Shown here in pieces: positions 34,843 through 43,499 of a DNA stretch of 64,000 nt (positions are counted from its first letter, which is position 1; each line of letters begins with the position of its first letter). The translations under genes and the position numbers were made by a program. The notes below the pieces were generated by a model. The model was given only the letters and a program-made list of their open reading frames with translations, did not search any database and had not been told where the DNA came from. This DNA comes from Prolixibacteraceae bacterium JC049 (lineage in GTDB: Bacteria > Bacteroidota > Bacteroidia > Bacteroidales > Prolixibacteraceae): positions 248,001 through 312,000 of the forward strand of contig SACZ01000002.1 in the NCBI GenBank assembly GCA_023369685.1, written 5' to 3'.

Positions 34843-35083
34843 TTTGATCTCTAAAGATAGTGAATATTCATTTTTATGCTATTCCTTTCTGAATGGCCAA
34901 TATATGCAAAGTTTCATCCTCTATTCTGCTTTAAACACTCTTTAACTAACTTTTAACCTTAATTTATAAACTCAGCATATTTGTTCGAATTAGTTATTAC
35001 TAGTTAAATGTTAAGATTTAAACCGAACCAAGATTAAATACAGAGATCGATCTCTTTTATTTTCGTCGGGAAATAGATTTCTG

Positions 35084-35091
35084 TATTTTTG
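35084..35091 (+). promoter_or_regulatory. Promoter -7 element for dapD
   Basis: TATTTTTG matches TAnnTTTG 17 nt before the dapD ATG, giving a very short leader. The -33 region has only TTTCG. Confidence 0.5.
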
Positions 35092-35108
35092 GGGCAAAAC
35101 AAACAGAC

Positions 35109-35927
35109 ATGTGGACAGATTACATTAAAACAATTGAAGCAGCCTGGGAAAACCGTGAGTTGCTAAAGAACGCAGAAACACAAGCTTGTATCCGTGAAGT
35201 GATCGAGCACCTAGATAAAGGAAGAGTTCGTGTTGCAGAAAAAAAAGATGGTGAGTGGATTGTAAATCAGTGGGTAAAAAAAGCTGTTATCTTATACTTC
35301 CCTATTCAGGGAATGGAAACAATAGAAGTTGGCCCATTCGAATTCCACGATAAAATCGATCTTAAAAAAGATTATAAATCGCAAGGAGTACGTGTAGTAC
35401 CTCATGCCGTTGCTCGTTATGGTTCATTCCTATCGAAAGGCGTAATCATGATGCCATCGTATGTGAATATTGGTGCATGGGTAGGTGAAAATACAATGGT
35501 TGACACTTGGGCAACTGTTGGATCGTGTGCACAAATTGGAAAGAATGTTCACCTTAGTGGTGGAGTTGGAATTGGTGGAGTGTTAGAGCCTGCTGGAGCC
35601 AAACCTGTAATTATCGAAGACAACTGTTTCGTTGGATCAAGATGTATCGTTGTAGAAGGCGTTCATGTAGGTGAAGGAGCAGTATTAGGAGCTAATGTGG
35701 TACTAACTAAGTCGACTTACATTTTAGATGTTACCGGCGATGAGGTGAAAGAATACCGAGGATTCGTTCCTGCCAATTCTGTAGTTATTCCAGGAACTCG
35801 TCCTAAGAAATTCCCTGCTGGAGAATTCCAGGTTCCTTGTGCATTAATCATTGGGCAGCGCAAAGAGTCGACAGACAAAAAGACTTCGCTTAATGATGCG
35901 TTACGCGAATATGGCGTTTCGGTATAA
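35109..35927 (+). CDS. dapD: 2,3,4,5-tetrahydropyridine-2,6-dicarboxylate N-succinyltransferase
   Basis: This 272-residue left-handed beta-helix acyltransferase makes N-succinyl-2-amino-6-ketopimelate in the succinylase branch of lysine and diaminopimelate synthesis. It shows the N-terminal helical domain, VRVVPHAVARYGSFL, then hexapeptide repeats through MPSYVNIGAWVGENTMVD, GGVGIGGVLEPAGAKPV and VGSRCIVVEGVHVGEGAVLGANV. The C-terminal PGTRPKKFPAGEFQVPCALIIG completes it. Length is normal. No other lysine genes are nearby. A strong hairpin follows. Confidence 0.96.
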   Translation: MWTDYIKTIEAAWENRELLKNAETQACIREVIEHLDKGRVRVAEKKDGEWIVNQWVKKAVILYFPIQGMETIEVGPFEFHDKIDLKKDYKSQGVRVVPHAVARYGSFLSKGVIMMPSYVNIGAWVGENTMVDTWATVGSCAQIGKNVHLSGGVGIGGVLEPAGAKPVIIEDNCFVGSRCIVVEGVHVGEGAVLGANVVLTKSTYILDVTGDEVKEYRGFVPANSVVIPGTRPKKFPAGEFQVPCALIIGQRKESTDKKTSLNDALREYGVSV

Positions 35928-35983
35928 GTTTTAAAGCTGAATTTTAATCCTTTCAGACAAGACTGTTTGAAAGTAAAACCATA

Positions 35984-36043
35984 AAAGAATCTTTTGTTTC
36001 TTCTTGATTTATAACGAAGAGTGCAAAAGATTCTTTATTTTTA
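35984..36043 (+). terminator. Long-stem terminator after dapD
   Basis: AAAGAATCTTTTG (35984-35996) and CAAAAGATTCTTT (36024-36036) form a perfect 13-bp stem. The 27-nt loop contains an inner TCTTC/GAAGA pairing, and ATTTTT follows. This supports the later start of the next gene. Confidence 0.65.
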
Positions 36044-36066
36044 AGAAGGAGTTAATAATCGAGTAT

Positions 36067-37176
36067 ATGAAAATAGGATTTGACGCCAAAAGAACTTTTT
36101 TCAATCGTGCTGGCTTAGGCAACTATAGTCGGAACGTATTAAATGCTTTGTCGCTTTACTATCCTCAACATCAATATTACCTTTATTCTCCGCGCAATAA
36201 ACAACAACTTTATTACCCCGGTTCTAACCAGCAAGTTATTCTTCCCCAAAACGGATGGCGTAAATTCCCATCACTATGGCGATCGTTTAAGATTGCTTCT
36301 TTGGCAAAAAAGCACAAACTGGATATTTACCATGGATTGAGTCATGAGCTTCCAACTGGCATTCAGCATAAGTCATGTAAAACGGTTGTTACTATTCACG
36401 ATTTAATTTTTATCCGCTATCCGGAATTCTACCGCTTTATAGATAGGCAGATTTACTTCCGAAAATTTAAGCAAGCTTGTCGAAATGCCGATAAAGTAAT
36501 TGCCATAAGCGAACAGACGAAAAGTGACATTCAAGAGTTCTTTCATATCGAAGAATCGAAGATTGAAGTAATTTACCAACCTATTCACCAACGTTTTTTT
36601 AATCCTATTTTAGAAGACGATGCGCAGATGGTTCGCTGTAAATATCAATTACCCATCGATTTTATACTAAGTGTTGGTACAATTGAAAGAAGAAAGAATT
36701 TGCTGTCGATCTTGGAAGCAATGGTAACTGAGAATCTCGATTATCCATTATTGGTAATCGGCAGGCCAACCAGTTACATGAACGATGTAAAAGCTTACAT
36801 CGCTAAACATCCCAATTTAAAGGTTATCTTCCTGCATGATATTGCCGATGATGAACTGAATGCCATATATCGAATGGCAAAAATTCTAATTTATCCTTCT
36901 GTTTTTGAAGGTTTCGGACTTCCTGTTGCCGAAGCATTGGCTTGTGGTACGCCTGTTATCACCTCCAACGTAAGCAGTATGCCAGAAGCAGGAGGAGATG
37001 CTGCCATTTTAATTCAGCCCGATTCAGCTGAAGAAATTGGTTTAGCCATGCGCCATTTACTTTCCGACAAAGATTTCTACCAACAAAAAGTAGAAGAGTC
37101 GAAAATACAAGCGCAACAATTTACTCCAGCCAAAGCTGCCAAACAGTTAATTCAACTCTACAAGTCGATTCTTTAA
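36067..37176 (+). CDS. Glycosyltransferase family 4 protein
   Basis: This GT-B glycosyltransferase of about 369 residues begins MKIGFDAKRTFFNRAGLGNYSRNV. The acceptor half contains DIYHGLSHELPTG and VVTIHDLIFIRYPEFY. The donor half has FILSVGTIERRKNL, the EX7E-type PSVFEGFGLPVAEALACGTPVI and SSMPEAGGDAAILI. Family members move sugars from nucleotide donors. The ATG at 36067 is chosen, because an upstream frame extension to 36004 runs through the dapD terminator. It opens the glycan island and overlaps the convergent GT2 gene by 4 nt. Confidence 0.88.
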   Translation: MKIGFDAKRTFFNRAGLGNYSRNVLNALSLYYPQHQYYLYSPRNKQQLYYPGSNQQVILPQNGWRKFPSLWRSFKIASLAKKHKLDIYHGLSHELPTGIQHKSCKTVVTIHDLIFIRYPEFYRFIDRQIYFRKFKQACRNADKVIAISEQTKSDIQEFFHIEESKIEVIYQPIHQRFFNPILEDDAQMVRCKYQLPIDFILSVGTIERRKNLLSILEAMVTENLDYPLLVIGRPTSYMNDVKAYIAKHPNLKVIFLHDIADDELNAIYRMAKILIYPSVFEGFGLPVAEALACGTPVITSNVSSMPEAGGDAAILIQPDSAEEIGLAMRHLLSDKDFYQQKVEESKIQAQQFTPAKAAKQLIQLYKSIL

Positions 37177-38099
37177 CTATCGAATGATTTTCGAATTGTA
37201 TACTGAGGATGTCTGTTATTACTTAAGAATAGTCGACCTAGATATTCTCCAACCATTCCTATTGCCATCAACTGAACACCTGCAAAAAATGCAATGCTAG
37301 CAACAATTGAAGCATATCCTGAAGGCAGGTCAGGATTCAAAAACTTCTCAAGAATAATAACTCCACCATAAATGAAACCGAATATGGCCGCAAGCATGCC
37401 CACAAACATGGCAACACGCAATGGTAAAATCGAGAAGTTTGTAAACATGTTCATCCAAAGTCGAACCAACTTGGTTAAAGTATAACCCGACTCACCTTCT
37501 TCACGCTCGCAATGTGCCACTTTTAAGCGGCCAATATTAGAAGTTGTTCTTAGGATTAGTCCATCTATATAAGGAAAAGGGAGATTGTATTTAATTACTT
37601 CGTCTACTAAAAAGCGATCAATTACCTTGAAGCTCGAAAGGTATAGATCGCGAGGTTTCTTCAACATCCACGATGCCACCAAATTATTAAACTGGCTACC
37701 TAAATTTCGGAACCAGTGATGTTTTTTATCCTCGTAATAAGAATAAACCACATCGAATTGATGAGTTACTGAATATTCAACCAAGTCGACAACGCTCTCT
37801 GGTGGATTTTGAAAATCATCGTCCATGATTACCACTTTGTCGCCTGTACATTTATTCAGACCAGCCATCACCGCATTGTGCTCACCTACATTCTTTGCCA
37901 ATGAATAAAATTTCACCCATTGAGCATATTTCTTCTGAACCTGAATACATACTTCTTCAGAATTATCGGGAGAATAATCATTCACCAAGACAATTTCTAA
38001 ATCATATTTTGTCCCAAACTGATTGATCAATTCAGGCACAAGTCGACCAATGGAGTTTGCTCCATTGTAAACCGGAATAACAATGGATAACTTTAACAT
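37173..38099 (-). CDS. Glycosyltransferase family 2, polyprenyl-phosphate sugar transferase-like (GtrB/ArnC type)
   Basis: This 308-residue protein has the GT-A opening LSIVIPVYNGANSI and the metal-binding VIMDDDFQNPP, followed by NVGEHNAVMAGL. Two membrane helices close it (about 230-253 and 266-290, the latter ending GMVGEYLGRLFL). This is the DPM1/GtrB/ArnC pattern, which moves a sugar to undecaprenyl phosphate on the cytoplasmic face. It overlaps the ketoisomerase gene by 7 nt, indicating one transcription unit with it. That link suggests the 3-amino sugar made by the neighbours could be its donor sugar, as inference. Confidence 0.87.
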   Translation of the reverse strand: MLKLSIVIPVYNGANSIGRLVPELINQFGTKYDLEIVLVNDYSPDNSEEVCIQVQKKYAQWVKFYSLAKNVGEHNAVMAGLNKCTGDKVVIMDDDFQNPPESVVDLVEYSVTHQFDVVYSYYEDKKHHWFRNLGSQFNNLVASWMLKKPRDLYLSSFKVIDRFLVDEVIKYNLPFPYIDGLILRTTSNIGRLKVAHCEREEGESGYTLTKLVRLWMNMFTNFSILPLRVAMFVGMLAAIFGFIYGGVIILEKFLNPDLPSGYASIVASIAFFAGVQLMAIGMVGEYLGRLFLSNNRHPQYTIRKSFDS

Positions 38100-38512
38100 T
38101 GAATCAATCTCAAGAATTCATCTTTATCGGTAATGTAGTCACTAACATTGTAGGAAGATGAGCAAAGTACTAACAACACATCGTCTCCTGTTAGAAATCG
38201 CTGCCAGTCCCAAATCATCTTATCAATTAGTACTCCTTCGTTTTCGTGAAGAATTAATTTGCGAGATTCATGGTGCTCTAACCCCACTTCAATTTCGCCT
38301 TTCAAGCAAATTAGAAATTGCTGTGTAGTATGGTGAGCATGTTCCCCTCGTACCATTCCTTCCGGCACATTACTCACATAAAAAAGGCGCTTAACATCAA
38401 ACGGTATTTCTGAGAATTCGATTGGTGTTAATTCGCCCCTAAAATCTTTAAAAACTTTATAACGTTTTTTATTAACTGTTATATTATTTTCTTGTTTTAA
38501 TGTGTCAAGCAT
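38093..38512 (-). CDS. FdtA/QdtA-type dTDP-4-keto-6-deoxyglucose 3,4-ketoisomerase (cupin)
   Basis: This 139-residue cupin has KDFRGELTPIEFSEIPFDVKRLFYVSNVPEG and the histidine-rich RGEHAHHTTQQFLICLKGE. MIWDWQRFLTGDDVLLVLCSSSY follows. These are the hallmarks of sugar 3,4-ketoisomerases that turn dTDP-4-keto-6-deoxyglucose into the 3-keto isomer. The product is the substrate of the aminotransferase encoded upstream at 38623, leading to a dTDP-3-amino-3,6-dideoxyhexose (Fuc3N or Qui3N). Which epimer forms cannot be read here. Confidence 0.85.
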   Translation of the reverse strand: MLDTLKQENNITVNKKRYKVFKDFRGELTPIEFSEIPFDVKRLFYVSNVPEGMVRGEHAHHTTQQFLICLKGEIEVGLEHHESRKLILHENEGVLIDKMIWDWQRFLTGDDVLLVLCSSSYNVSDYITDKDEFLRLIQC

Positions 38513-38622
38513 CGTTTATCGTTTTGAGCCTCTTTTTTGTTTCGACTTATATCAATGACAAACCAATTGCTTTTTACACTTATTGCTGAAACGTTTTTTT
38601 TCCTTTTTTTATATTCTACTTG

Positions 38623-39720
38623 TTATGCCAAAACCTTTCGAACCGCATCAATTACCTTTTCAACATCTGAATCGGGCATTGTAACATACAGTGGAAGAGA
38701 GAATACTTCATTAGCTGCCACCTCTGTTTCTGGTAAATCACCCTCTTTATATCCTAAATATTGATAGCCTCTCATGGTATGAATTGGATAAGGATATGTT
38801 ATAGCAATTCCTATTCCCTGCTCTTTCAATGCCGCTACAACTTCATCGCGTTTTGGATGACGACAAACAAACTGGTAATATACATGTTCATTGCCATTAT
38901 CAACATATGGTAATTGTAAATCTAAGTCGGCAAAAGCTTCCATGTAGCGCTTTGCGATTTCACGACGACGCTTTAAGTAATCCTCAATATTGTCGAACTT
39001 CACCAACAAAATCGCAGCATGTAATTCGTCTAAACGAGAATTGTACCCATGTCCTTCCGAATAATAAGTTTCGCGCATTCCATAAAAGCGAAGTTCTTTC
39101 ATTTTCTGAGCTACCTCATCATCGCTGGTACAAACCAATCCTCCGTCACCATATGTGCCCAGAACTTTTGTAGGGTAAAACGAAAATGCCGATGCATCTC
39201 CCATGCCTCCAGCTTTACATCCATTACGACTCGCACCATGTGCTTGAGCACAATCTTCCAAAATCCTCAGGTTATGCTTTTCGGCAATCCCCTTCAGCGC
39301 TTCCATATCGGCACACTGCCCATAAAGGTGTACAGGAAGAATACATTTTGTCTTCTCTGTTATTGCACTTTCAACCTTATTGCCATCCATCAACATGGTT
39401 TTCGGATTAATATCAACAAAAACAGGTCGGGCTCCTGCAGAAACTATTGCAGAAACAGTTGGAACTGCAGTATTAGCCACAGTAATCACTTCGTCTCCTT
39501 CTTCAACACCCAAAGCTTTCAGTGCCAGAAAAAGAGCATCGGTACCATTAGCTACACCAATTCCTTGTTTTGCATTGCAATAGTTCGAAAAGTTGGTTTC
39601 AAAACGTTCTACATTTTCACCCAAGATTAAGCGTCCAGAGTAAAGAACATCTTTTATTGCCGACAATGTTTTTTCTTCTTCTTTCTTTAACTCGTCGATA
39701 TAATTCCAAAATCTAACCAT
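38623..39720 (-). CDS. DegT/DnrJ/EryC1/StrS aminotransferase, FdtB/QdtB-like
   Basis: This 365-residue PLP enzyme has GVANGTDALFLALKALG, PVHLYGQCADMEAL and ILEDCAQAHGASRNG. The PLP lysine lies in AFSFYPTKVLGTYGDGG. GHGYNSRLDELHAAIL follows, as in sugar aminotransferases. It would aminate the 3-keto sugar produced by the ketoisomerase downstream. Together these two genes give a dTDP-3-amino-3,6-dideoxy sugar. No N-acetyltransferase and no rmlA/rmlB are in the window, so the rest of the pathway must be elsewhere. Confidence 0.9.
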   Translation of the reverse strand: MVRFWNYIDELKKEEEKTLSAIKDVLYSGRLILGENVERFETNFSNYCNAKQGIGVANGTDALFLALKALGVEEGDEVITVANTAVPTVSAIVSAGARPVFVDINPKTMLMDGNKVESAITEKTKCILPVHLYGQCADMEALKGIAEKHNLRILEDCAQAHGASRNGCKAGGMGDASAFSFYPTKVLGTYGDGGLVCTSDDEVAQKMKELRFYGMRETYYSEGHGYNSRLDELHAAILLVKFDNIEDYLKRRREIAKRYMEAFADLDLQLPYVDNGNEHVYYQFVCRHPKRDEVVAALKEQGIGIAITYPYPIHTMRGYQYLGYKEGDLPETEVAANEVFSLPLYVTMPDSDVEKVIDAVRKVLA

Positions 39721-39758
39721 ATCTACTTTTTTAGTAATCGTTCATTTTTAAATCGAGG

Positions 39759-39766
39759 CAAAGCTA
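39759..39766 (-). promoter_or_regulatory. Promoter -7 element for the aminotransferase/ketoisomerase/GT2 unit
   Basis: On the minus strand this reads TAGCTTTG, matching TAnnTTTG, about 39 nt before the aminotransferase start. Confidence 0.5.
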
Positions 39767-39898
39767 AGGCTTTTTAACCATCAGAACACCAATAAAAATG
39801 GAATAAAATACGATGTTTTAAAAATCCCTTTTTTCCATACGTGTAAATAAAATGCCACTTGTCTTAGGCATAGAACAAATACGAAAACAGATTACGCG

Positions 39899-41326
39899 GT
39901 GAGCAAAATAAACGATCTCCTAAAACAAAACATTTTGCGCAAAGCAATTATTGTGCTGTCTTTTTTTCTAGCAGGTTATTGCATCATTCCATTTATTTGG
40001 GCGACAATGGAACCTGATTCGAGCTATTACTTGAAAATTGCACACAACATGGTAAATGGGGCTGCTTTTTTCAAGGATATTGGCTGTGGATATACTCCAT
40101 TGGGAATGTATATTTACTCATTACCACTTTATATCAATCCCGAACTAAGCATACGGTTTCTACAGGTATTTCAATTAGTAATAGTTGCTATTCATTGCCT
40201 ACTGTTTTATAAAATACTTGCGCAGTTTCAGTTATCACGAAATCAGAAGATTTTATTTACATTAATTAGCATTGTTGCTTTAATGACTCACCAGGGAAAT
40301 CGTTTCCTTCTTGAACCCATTGTCTTGCTGTTTCAATTGGCAACTATTTTTTTCATTCAAAAATGGCAAAGCTCTGAAAAGACACAATATCTATTCGTAG
40401 CAGGAATAGCTTTATTTCTTGCTTTCTTCTCGAAACAGTACGCACTTTTTATAGCCCCAGGTATTGCTTATTGGCTGTTCACAAATAGTAAAAACATAAA
40501 ATATTTCTTCATTAACTCTCTAATATTTAGTGCAGGAGTAATTACCGTGCTGTGTATAACTGGTTTCTTCAACTATTATCAACATCAGATTTCACCCATA
40601 GAATTTGTGCAACGTCTTTTAGGCTTAGAATACCTAAGTGGAGATGAAATAATTACCGGAGCCAACTATAGTGTTAAAAAGTTTTTTAGATCGTTTAACC
40701 GATTCAACTTCGAATTTCCTATTTTTGCGGCCTTTATCTTGTTTAGAAATAAAATTAAGATAAGCTGGAAGAACGAAAATTTTATTTGGATACTATTTGC
40801 CTTAGGCTCAATGGCTCAACTATATTTTGCAGGATATAGGCATTATTATCAATTGATAATTCCTTATCTGTTATTGGCTTTTATTGCCTTGATAAGAAAA
40901 TTTGACACAAGCGAAAAGCAGCTTCGATTGCTTTCTTATGGGTTCATTTATATGATCCTATTACTTTCTGTACGCTTTAGTGTAGAGGTTGCCCGTAGAA
41001 TTAAGCAAGATAAAAACCAGGTTGCTATTGTCAATCAGCTTGACAAACTAGATCTTATTGGAAAGCCTGTGTACTTACACTCGATTAGGCCAAGCCATTA
41101 CTTTAGAGCTAAACTTGAATCGCCTAACTTGGCTCAAATAGGCTATAAGTATCCAACAGAACTAAAGCCCGAAACAATTCACAGATTAATGCCTGTTGGA
41201 ACATACATAATAGCAGACACACACTATCGAAGCAATCCATTGTTCTCGTCGAAATACAAGTTGGTTGCACCAATTACCGACAGACGATATGGAGAGATGT
41301 ATGTTCTTCAGAAAATTAATAATTAG
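39899..41326 (+). CDS. Multi-span membrane glycosyltransferase, GT39/ArnT-like
   Basis: This 475-residue protein has about ten hydrophobic segments, starting with AIIVLSFFLAGYCIIPFIWA. An early extracytoplasmic loop carries the acidic MEPDSSYYLKIAHNMVNG, in the place of the catalytic aspartate/glutamate of GT-C enzymes. A loop with GYTPLGMYIYSLP follows. The C-terminal 100 residues are soluble (VYLHSIRPSHYFRAK, YIIADTHYRSNP). GT-C enzymes use lipid-linked sugar donors on the outer face, which would suit the polyprenyl-phosphate transferase nearby. The start is GTG at 39899. The exact family is not certain. Confidence 0.7.
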   Translation: MSKINDLLKQNILRKAIIVLSFFLAGYCIIPFIWATMEPDSSYYLKIAHNMVNGAAFFKDIGCGYTPLGMYIYSLPLYINPELSIRFLQVFQLVIVAIHCLLFYKILAQFQLSRNQKILFTLISIVALMTHQGNRFLLEPIVLLFQLATIFFIQKWQSSEKTQYLFVAGIALFLAFFSKQYALFIAPGIAYWLFTNSKNIKYFFINSLIFSAGVITVLCITGFFNYYQHQISPIEFVQRLLGLEYLSGDEIITGANYSVKKFFRSFNRFNFEFPIFAAFILFRNKIKISWKNENFIWILFALGSMAQLYFAGYRHYYQLIIPYLLLAFIALIRKFDTSEKQLRLLSYGFIYMILLLSVRFSVEVARRIKQDKNQVAIVNQLDKLDLIGKPVYLHSIRPSHYFRAKLESPNLAQIGYKYPTELKPETIHRLMPVGTYIIADTHYRSNPLFSSKYKLVAPITDRRYGEMYVLQKINN

Positions 41327-41339
41327 CAAATCAGTCACC

Positions 41340-42353
41340 ATGAATATCACACCAGAAATAAGCATCGTTATTGTCAATTATAATTGTTGGAGAACATTAA
41401 AAGCGACCTTGTCAAGTATCGAAGATAACATTGATGCTTCACACGAAACGATTGTTGTTGACAACTGTTCCCCCGATAATCAATTGTCGCACTTTAAGAT
41501 GCTTTTTCCGAATGTGACTTTTTTGCAATCTTCAGTAAACGGAGGGTTTGCTTATGCTTGTAATGTAGGAGCAGATTATGCTAAAGGTGAAAATATTCTA
41601 TTCCTAAACCCAGACACCGAATTAAAACCGAACACTTTAGGACGACTTTTAATGGCCGTAAAAGAAAGTGGCAAAAAAGGTATTTTCACTACCAATGTAG
41701 TTAATGCAACTGGTAAAGCACTGAAATCTCATGGGCAATTTTTGAGGTTACACACAATGAATGGTTTTTTCAGATCGATCAGTAACATATTTAACTCTTC
41801 AAAGAAGGAAACAGAAGAAGCTGCGGTTAAAAAAGTAGATTGGGTTACTGGTGCTGTATTATTTATGTCAAAATCGATTTACAAAGAAATAAAAGGTTGG
41901 GACGAGGACTATTTCCTATATCACGAGGATACCGATGTTTGTAAAAAAGCAGCCGATAGAGGTTATGGCTCCTATTTATTGAAAAATATTACCATCGAAC
42001 ATCAGCATGGTGTTGCCAGTAAAGGCTGTATAACAACTAAGGCAATGGCTAAGACAGAAGTAATTATTTCAAGACACGTTTATGCCCAAAAACATTTAAG
42101 AGGAATAGAACGAATTTTGGCTCATACATTTATGATTACTCATGATTTTGTGCGTCAAGTAATCCATACTATAGCATCATTATTCTTACCTAAAAAGTTA
42201 GAACTAAATGCGCTTCGCTTACTTCGTTTGGTTGAATATTATGCTCAAACTATTTCTTATGGCACTTGGCAAAGTTCCAATACCGTTAGCTTTGAAAAGA
42301 AGTTTGGAGGCTCCACTTCTGCTCCTCCTAAAATTAAACGAGCTAAACAATAA
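41340..42353 (+). CDS. Glycosyltransferase family 2 protein, rhamnosyltransferase-like
   Basis: This GT-A transferase of about 337 residues begins MNITPEISIVIVNYNCWRTL. It has the donor-binding DNCSPDNQ and NGGFAYACNVGADYAKG, the DxD-type LFLNPDTELKP, the WVTGAVLFMSKSIY block and WDEDYFLYHEDTDVCKKA. This is the WbbL/rhamnosyltransferase-like subgroup. The ATG at 41340 is chosen over an upstream frame start that overlaps the preceding gene. Its last 135 nt lie opposite the end of the RgpF-like gene. Confidence 0.85.
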   Translation: MNITPEISIVIVNYNCWRTLKATLSSIEDNIDASHETIVVDNCSPDNQLSHFKMLFPNVTFLQSSVNGGFAYACNVGADYAKGENILFLNPDTELKPNTLGRLLMAVKESGKKGIFTTNVVNATGKALKSHGQFLRLHTMNGFFRSISNIFNSSKKETEEAAVKKVDWVTGAVLFMSKSIYKEIKGWDEDYFLYHEDTDVCKKAADRGYGSYLLKNITIEHQHGVASKGCITTKAMAKTEVIISRHVYAQKHLRGIERILAHTFMITHDFVRQVIHTIASLFLPKKLELNALRLLRLVEYYAQTISYGTWQSSNTVSFEKKFGGSTSAPPKIKRAKQ

Positions 42354-43268
42354 TTGCAATCGATCTATTTTTAGTTTCCGCTTAATCTTGCTTATTAAAC
42401 GCTGTAAAGATTGTTTTTGATAAGCAGATCGAAGTGATTTTAGTTCTTCGACAATTGGGGTTAATTGGAACGATAAGTCAAACTGCTCTACAATTATCTT
42501 TTTCAACCATTTATCTGTAGAAAAAAACAATTCTATTCTTTTCTGTTCTGCTACCACTTTGCGTTTTAATACAGGATAGCCATTTTGAAGCATCTCCTCT
42601 GCTAACTTAAACGTCATATTTTTCCGTAATAGAATAGAATATTTTTCACTTAATTCTTTGCTATCCATCAAGGTAGCCGATATCATCCCCTTCTGAATTA
42701 GATACTGCGAAACACCAATTTCCCAATAATTAATTACCTTTCTTCGAAGAGTAATAGGATCTGTTTCCTTCAAAAAATAGTTAATATCAATGGTGTGAAA
42801 ATAATTTTTCAACTCACTGATTGCTTTTCTATTGAAAACAATAAAATGACTTTGAATGTGGTAATTTTCATCGTGCGTTGAGAAACGAGGCTTCTCATAT
42901 GAATCAATTATCCCCCAGAAATCCAGTGTCCAATCTTGTTGTAATTCATGAATACAATCAAGTGGCTTTAGCAGTAAATTACTATCATTCACACAAGCAA
43001 TCTGATCATACTTATCCACATCGATACTGTGAAAAAACTTATAAAACATACCGAAGTCGTACCCTTCGTTTTTTACCATTTGTAACATTATCCTCGAGTC
43101 CCCCTCGAATGGATTCATATCCAATTTACGTTCATTGGTATATACGACTATCTCTCCAAAATAATTGGCCAGTTCTTTTACATACACAACAACACTATAA
43201 GGAATAGAGTTATCCTTACAGTAGTGCGCAAATAGACCAATTGATCTACTCTTACAATAATCTAACAT
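42219..43268 (-). CDS. RgpF-like (rhamnan synthesis F) glycosyltransferase-type protein
   Basis: This 349-residue protein has IGLFAHYCKDNSIPYSVVVYVKELAN at the start. It continues with NEGYDFGMFYKFF, YDQIACVNDSNLLLKPL and YHIQSHFIVFNRKAISEL. These blocks resemble the rhamnan synthesis F family, which builds rhamnose-containing polysaccharides. The C-terminal 45 residues (FNFRRSRSGASKLLFKANG region) are encoded opposite the end of the GT2 gene at 41340, and they lie outside the recognisable domain. The real end may therefore be shorter in function. It is a lone minus-strand gene at the right edge of the glycan island. Confidence 0.65.
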   Translation of the reverse strand: MLDYCKSRSIGLFAHYCKDNSIPYSVVVYVKELANYFGEIVVYTNERKLDMNPFEGDSRIMLQMVKNEGYDFGMFYKFFHSIDVDKYDQIACVNDSNLLLKPLDCIHELQQDWTLDFWGIIDSYEKPRFSTHDENYHIQSHFIVFNRKAISELKNYFHTIDINYFLKETDPITLRRKVINYWEIGVSQYLIQKGMISATLMDSKELSEKYSILLRKNMTFKLAEEMLQNGYPVLKRKVVAEQKRIELFFSTDKWLKKIIVEQFDLSFQLTPIVEELKSLRSAYQKQSLQRLISKIKRKLKIDRLQLLFSSFNFRRSRSGASKLLFKANGIGTLPSAIRNSLSIIFNQTK

Positions 43269-43465
43269 TTCGTTTTAAAAAAAGGCTGATAGCTTCAAAA
43301 AGAACTATTTATAACGAGAGTTTATGTTAACAACAAGTTGAATAGCAATATGAATTACTCAATTCTCTATTAACATAAATTCATTTTATCAAATACTGCT
43401 TTAAAAAAGATATCTAATTGTTATCATTCTTAATTTTCAGTTCTCATTATCATTCTAAAAAATGA

Positions 43466-43473
43466 TATTTTTG
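43466..43473 (+). promoter_or_regulatory. Promoter -7 element for tsaC
   Basis: TATTTTTG matches TAnnTTTG, 26 nt before the tsaC ATG, in a 232-nt divergent intergenic region that otherwise shows nothing clear. Confidence 0.5.
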
Positions 43474-43499
43474 TATCCACTTTTATATAAGAACTGATT

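Noticed and set aside
39049-39630. Long plus-strand open frame of about 190 codons opposite the DegT aminotransferase
   Set aside because: It lies wholly inside a strongly conserved aminotransferase gene on the other strand and has no recognisable domain; an open frame by chance.
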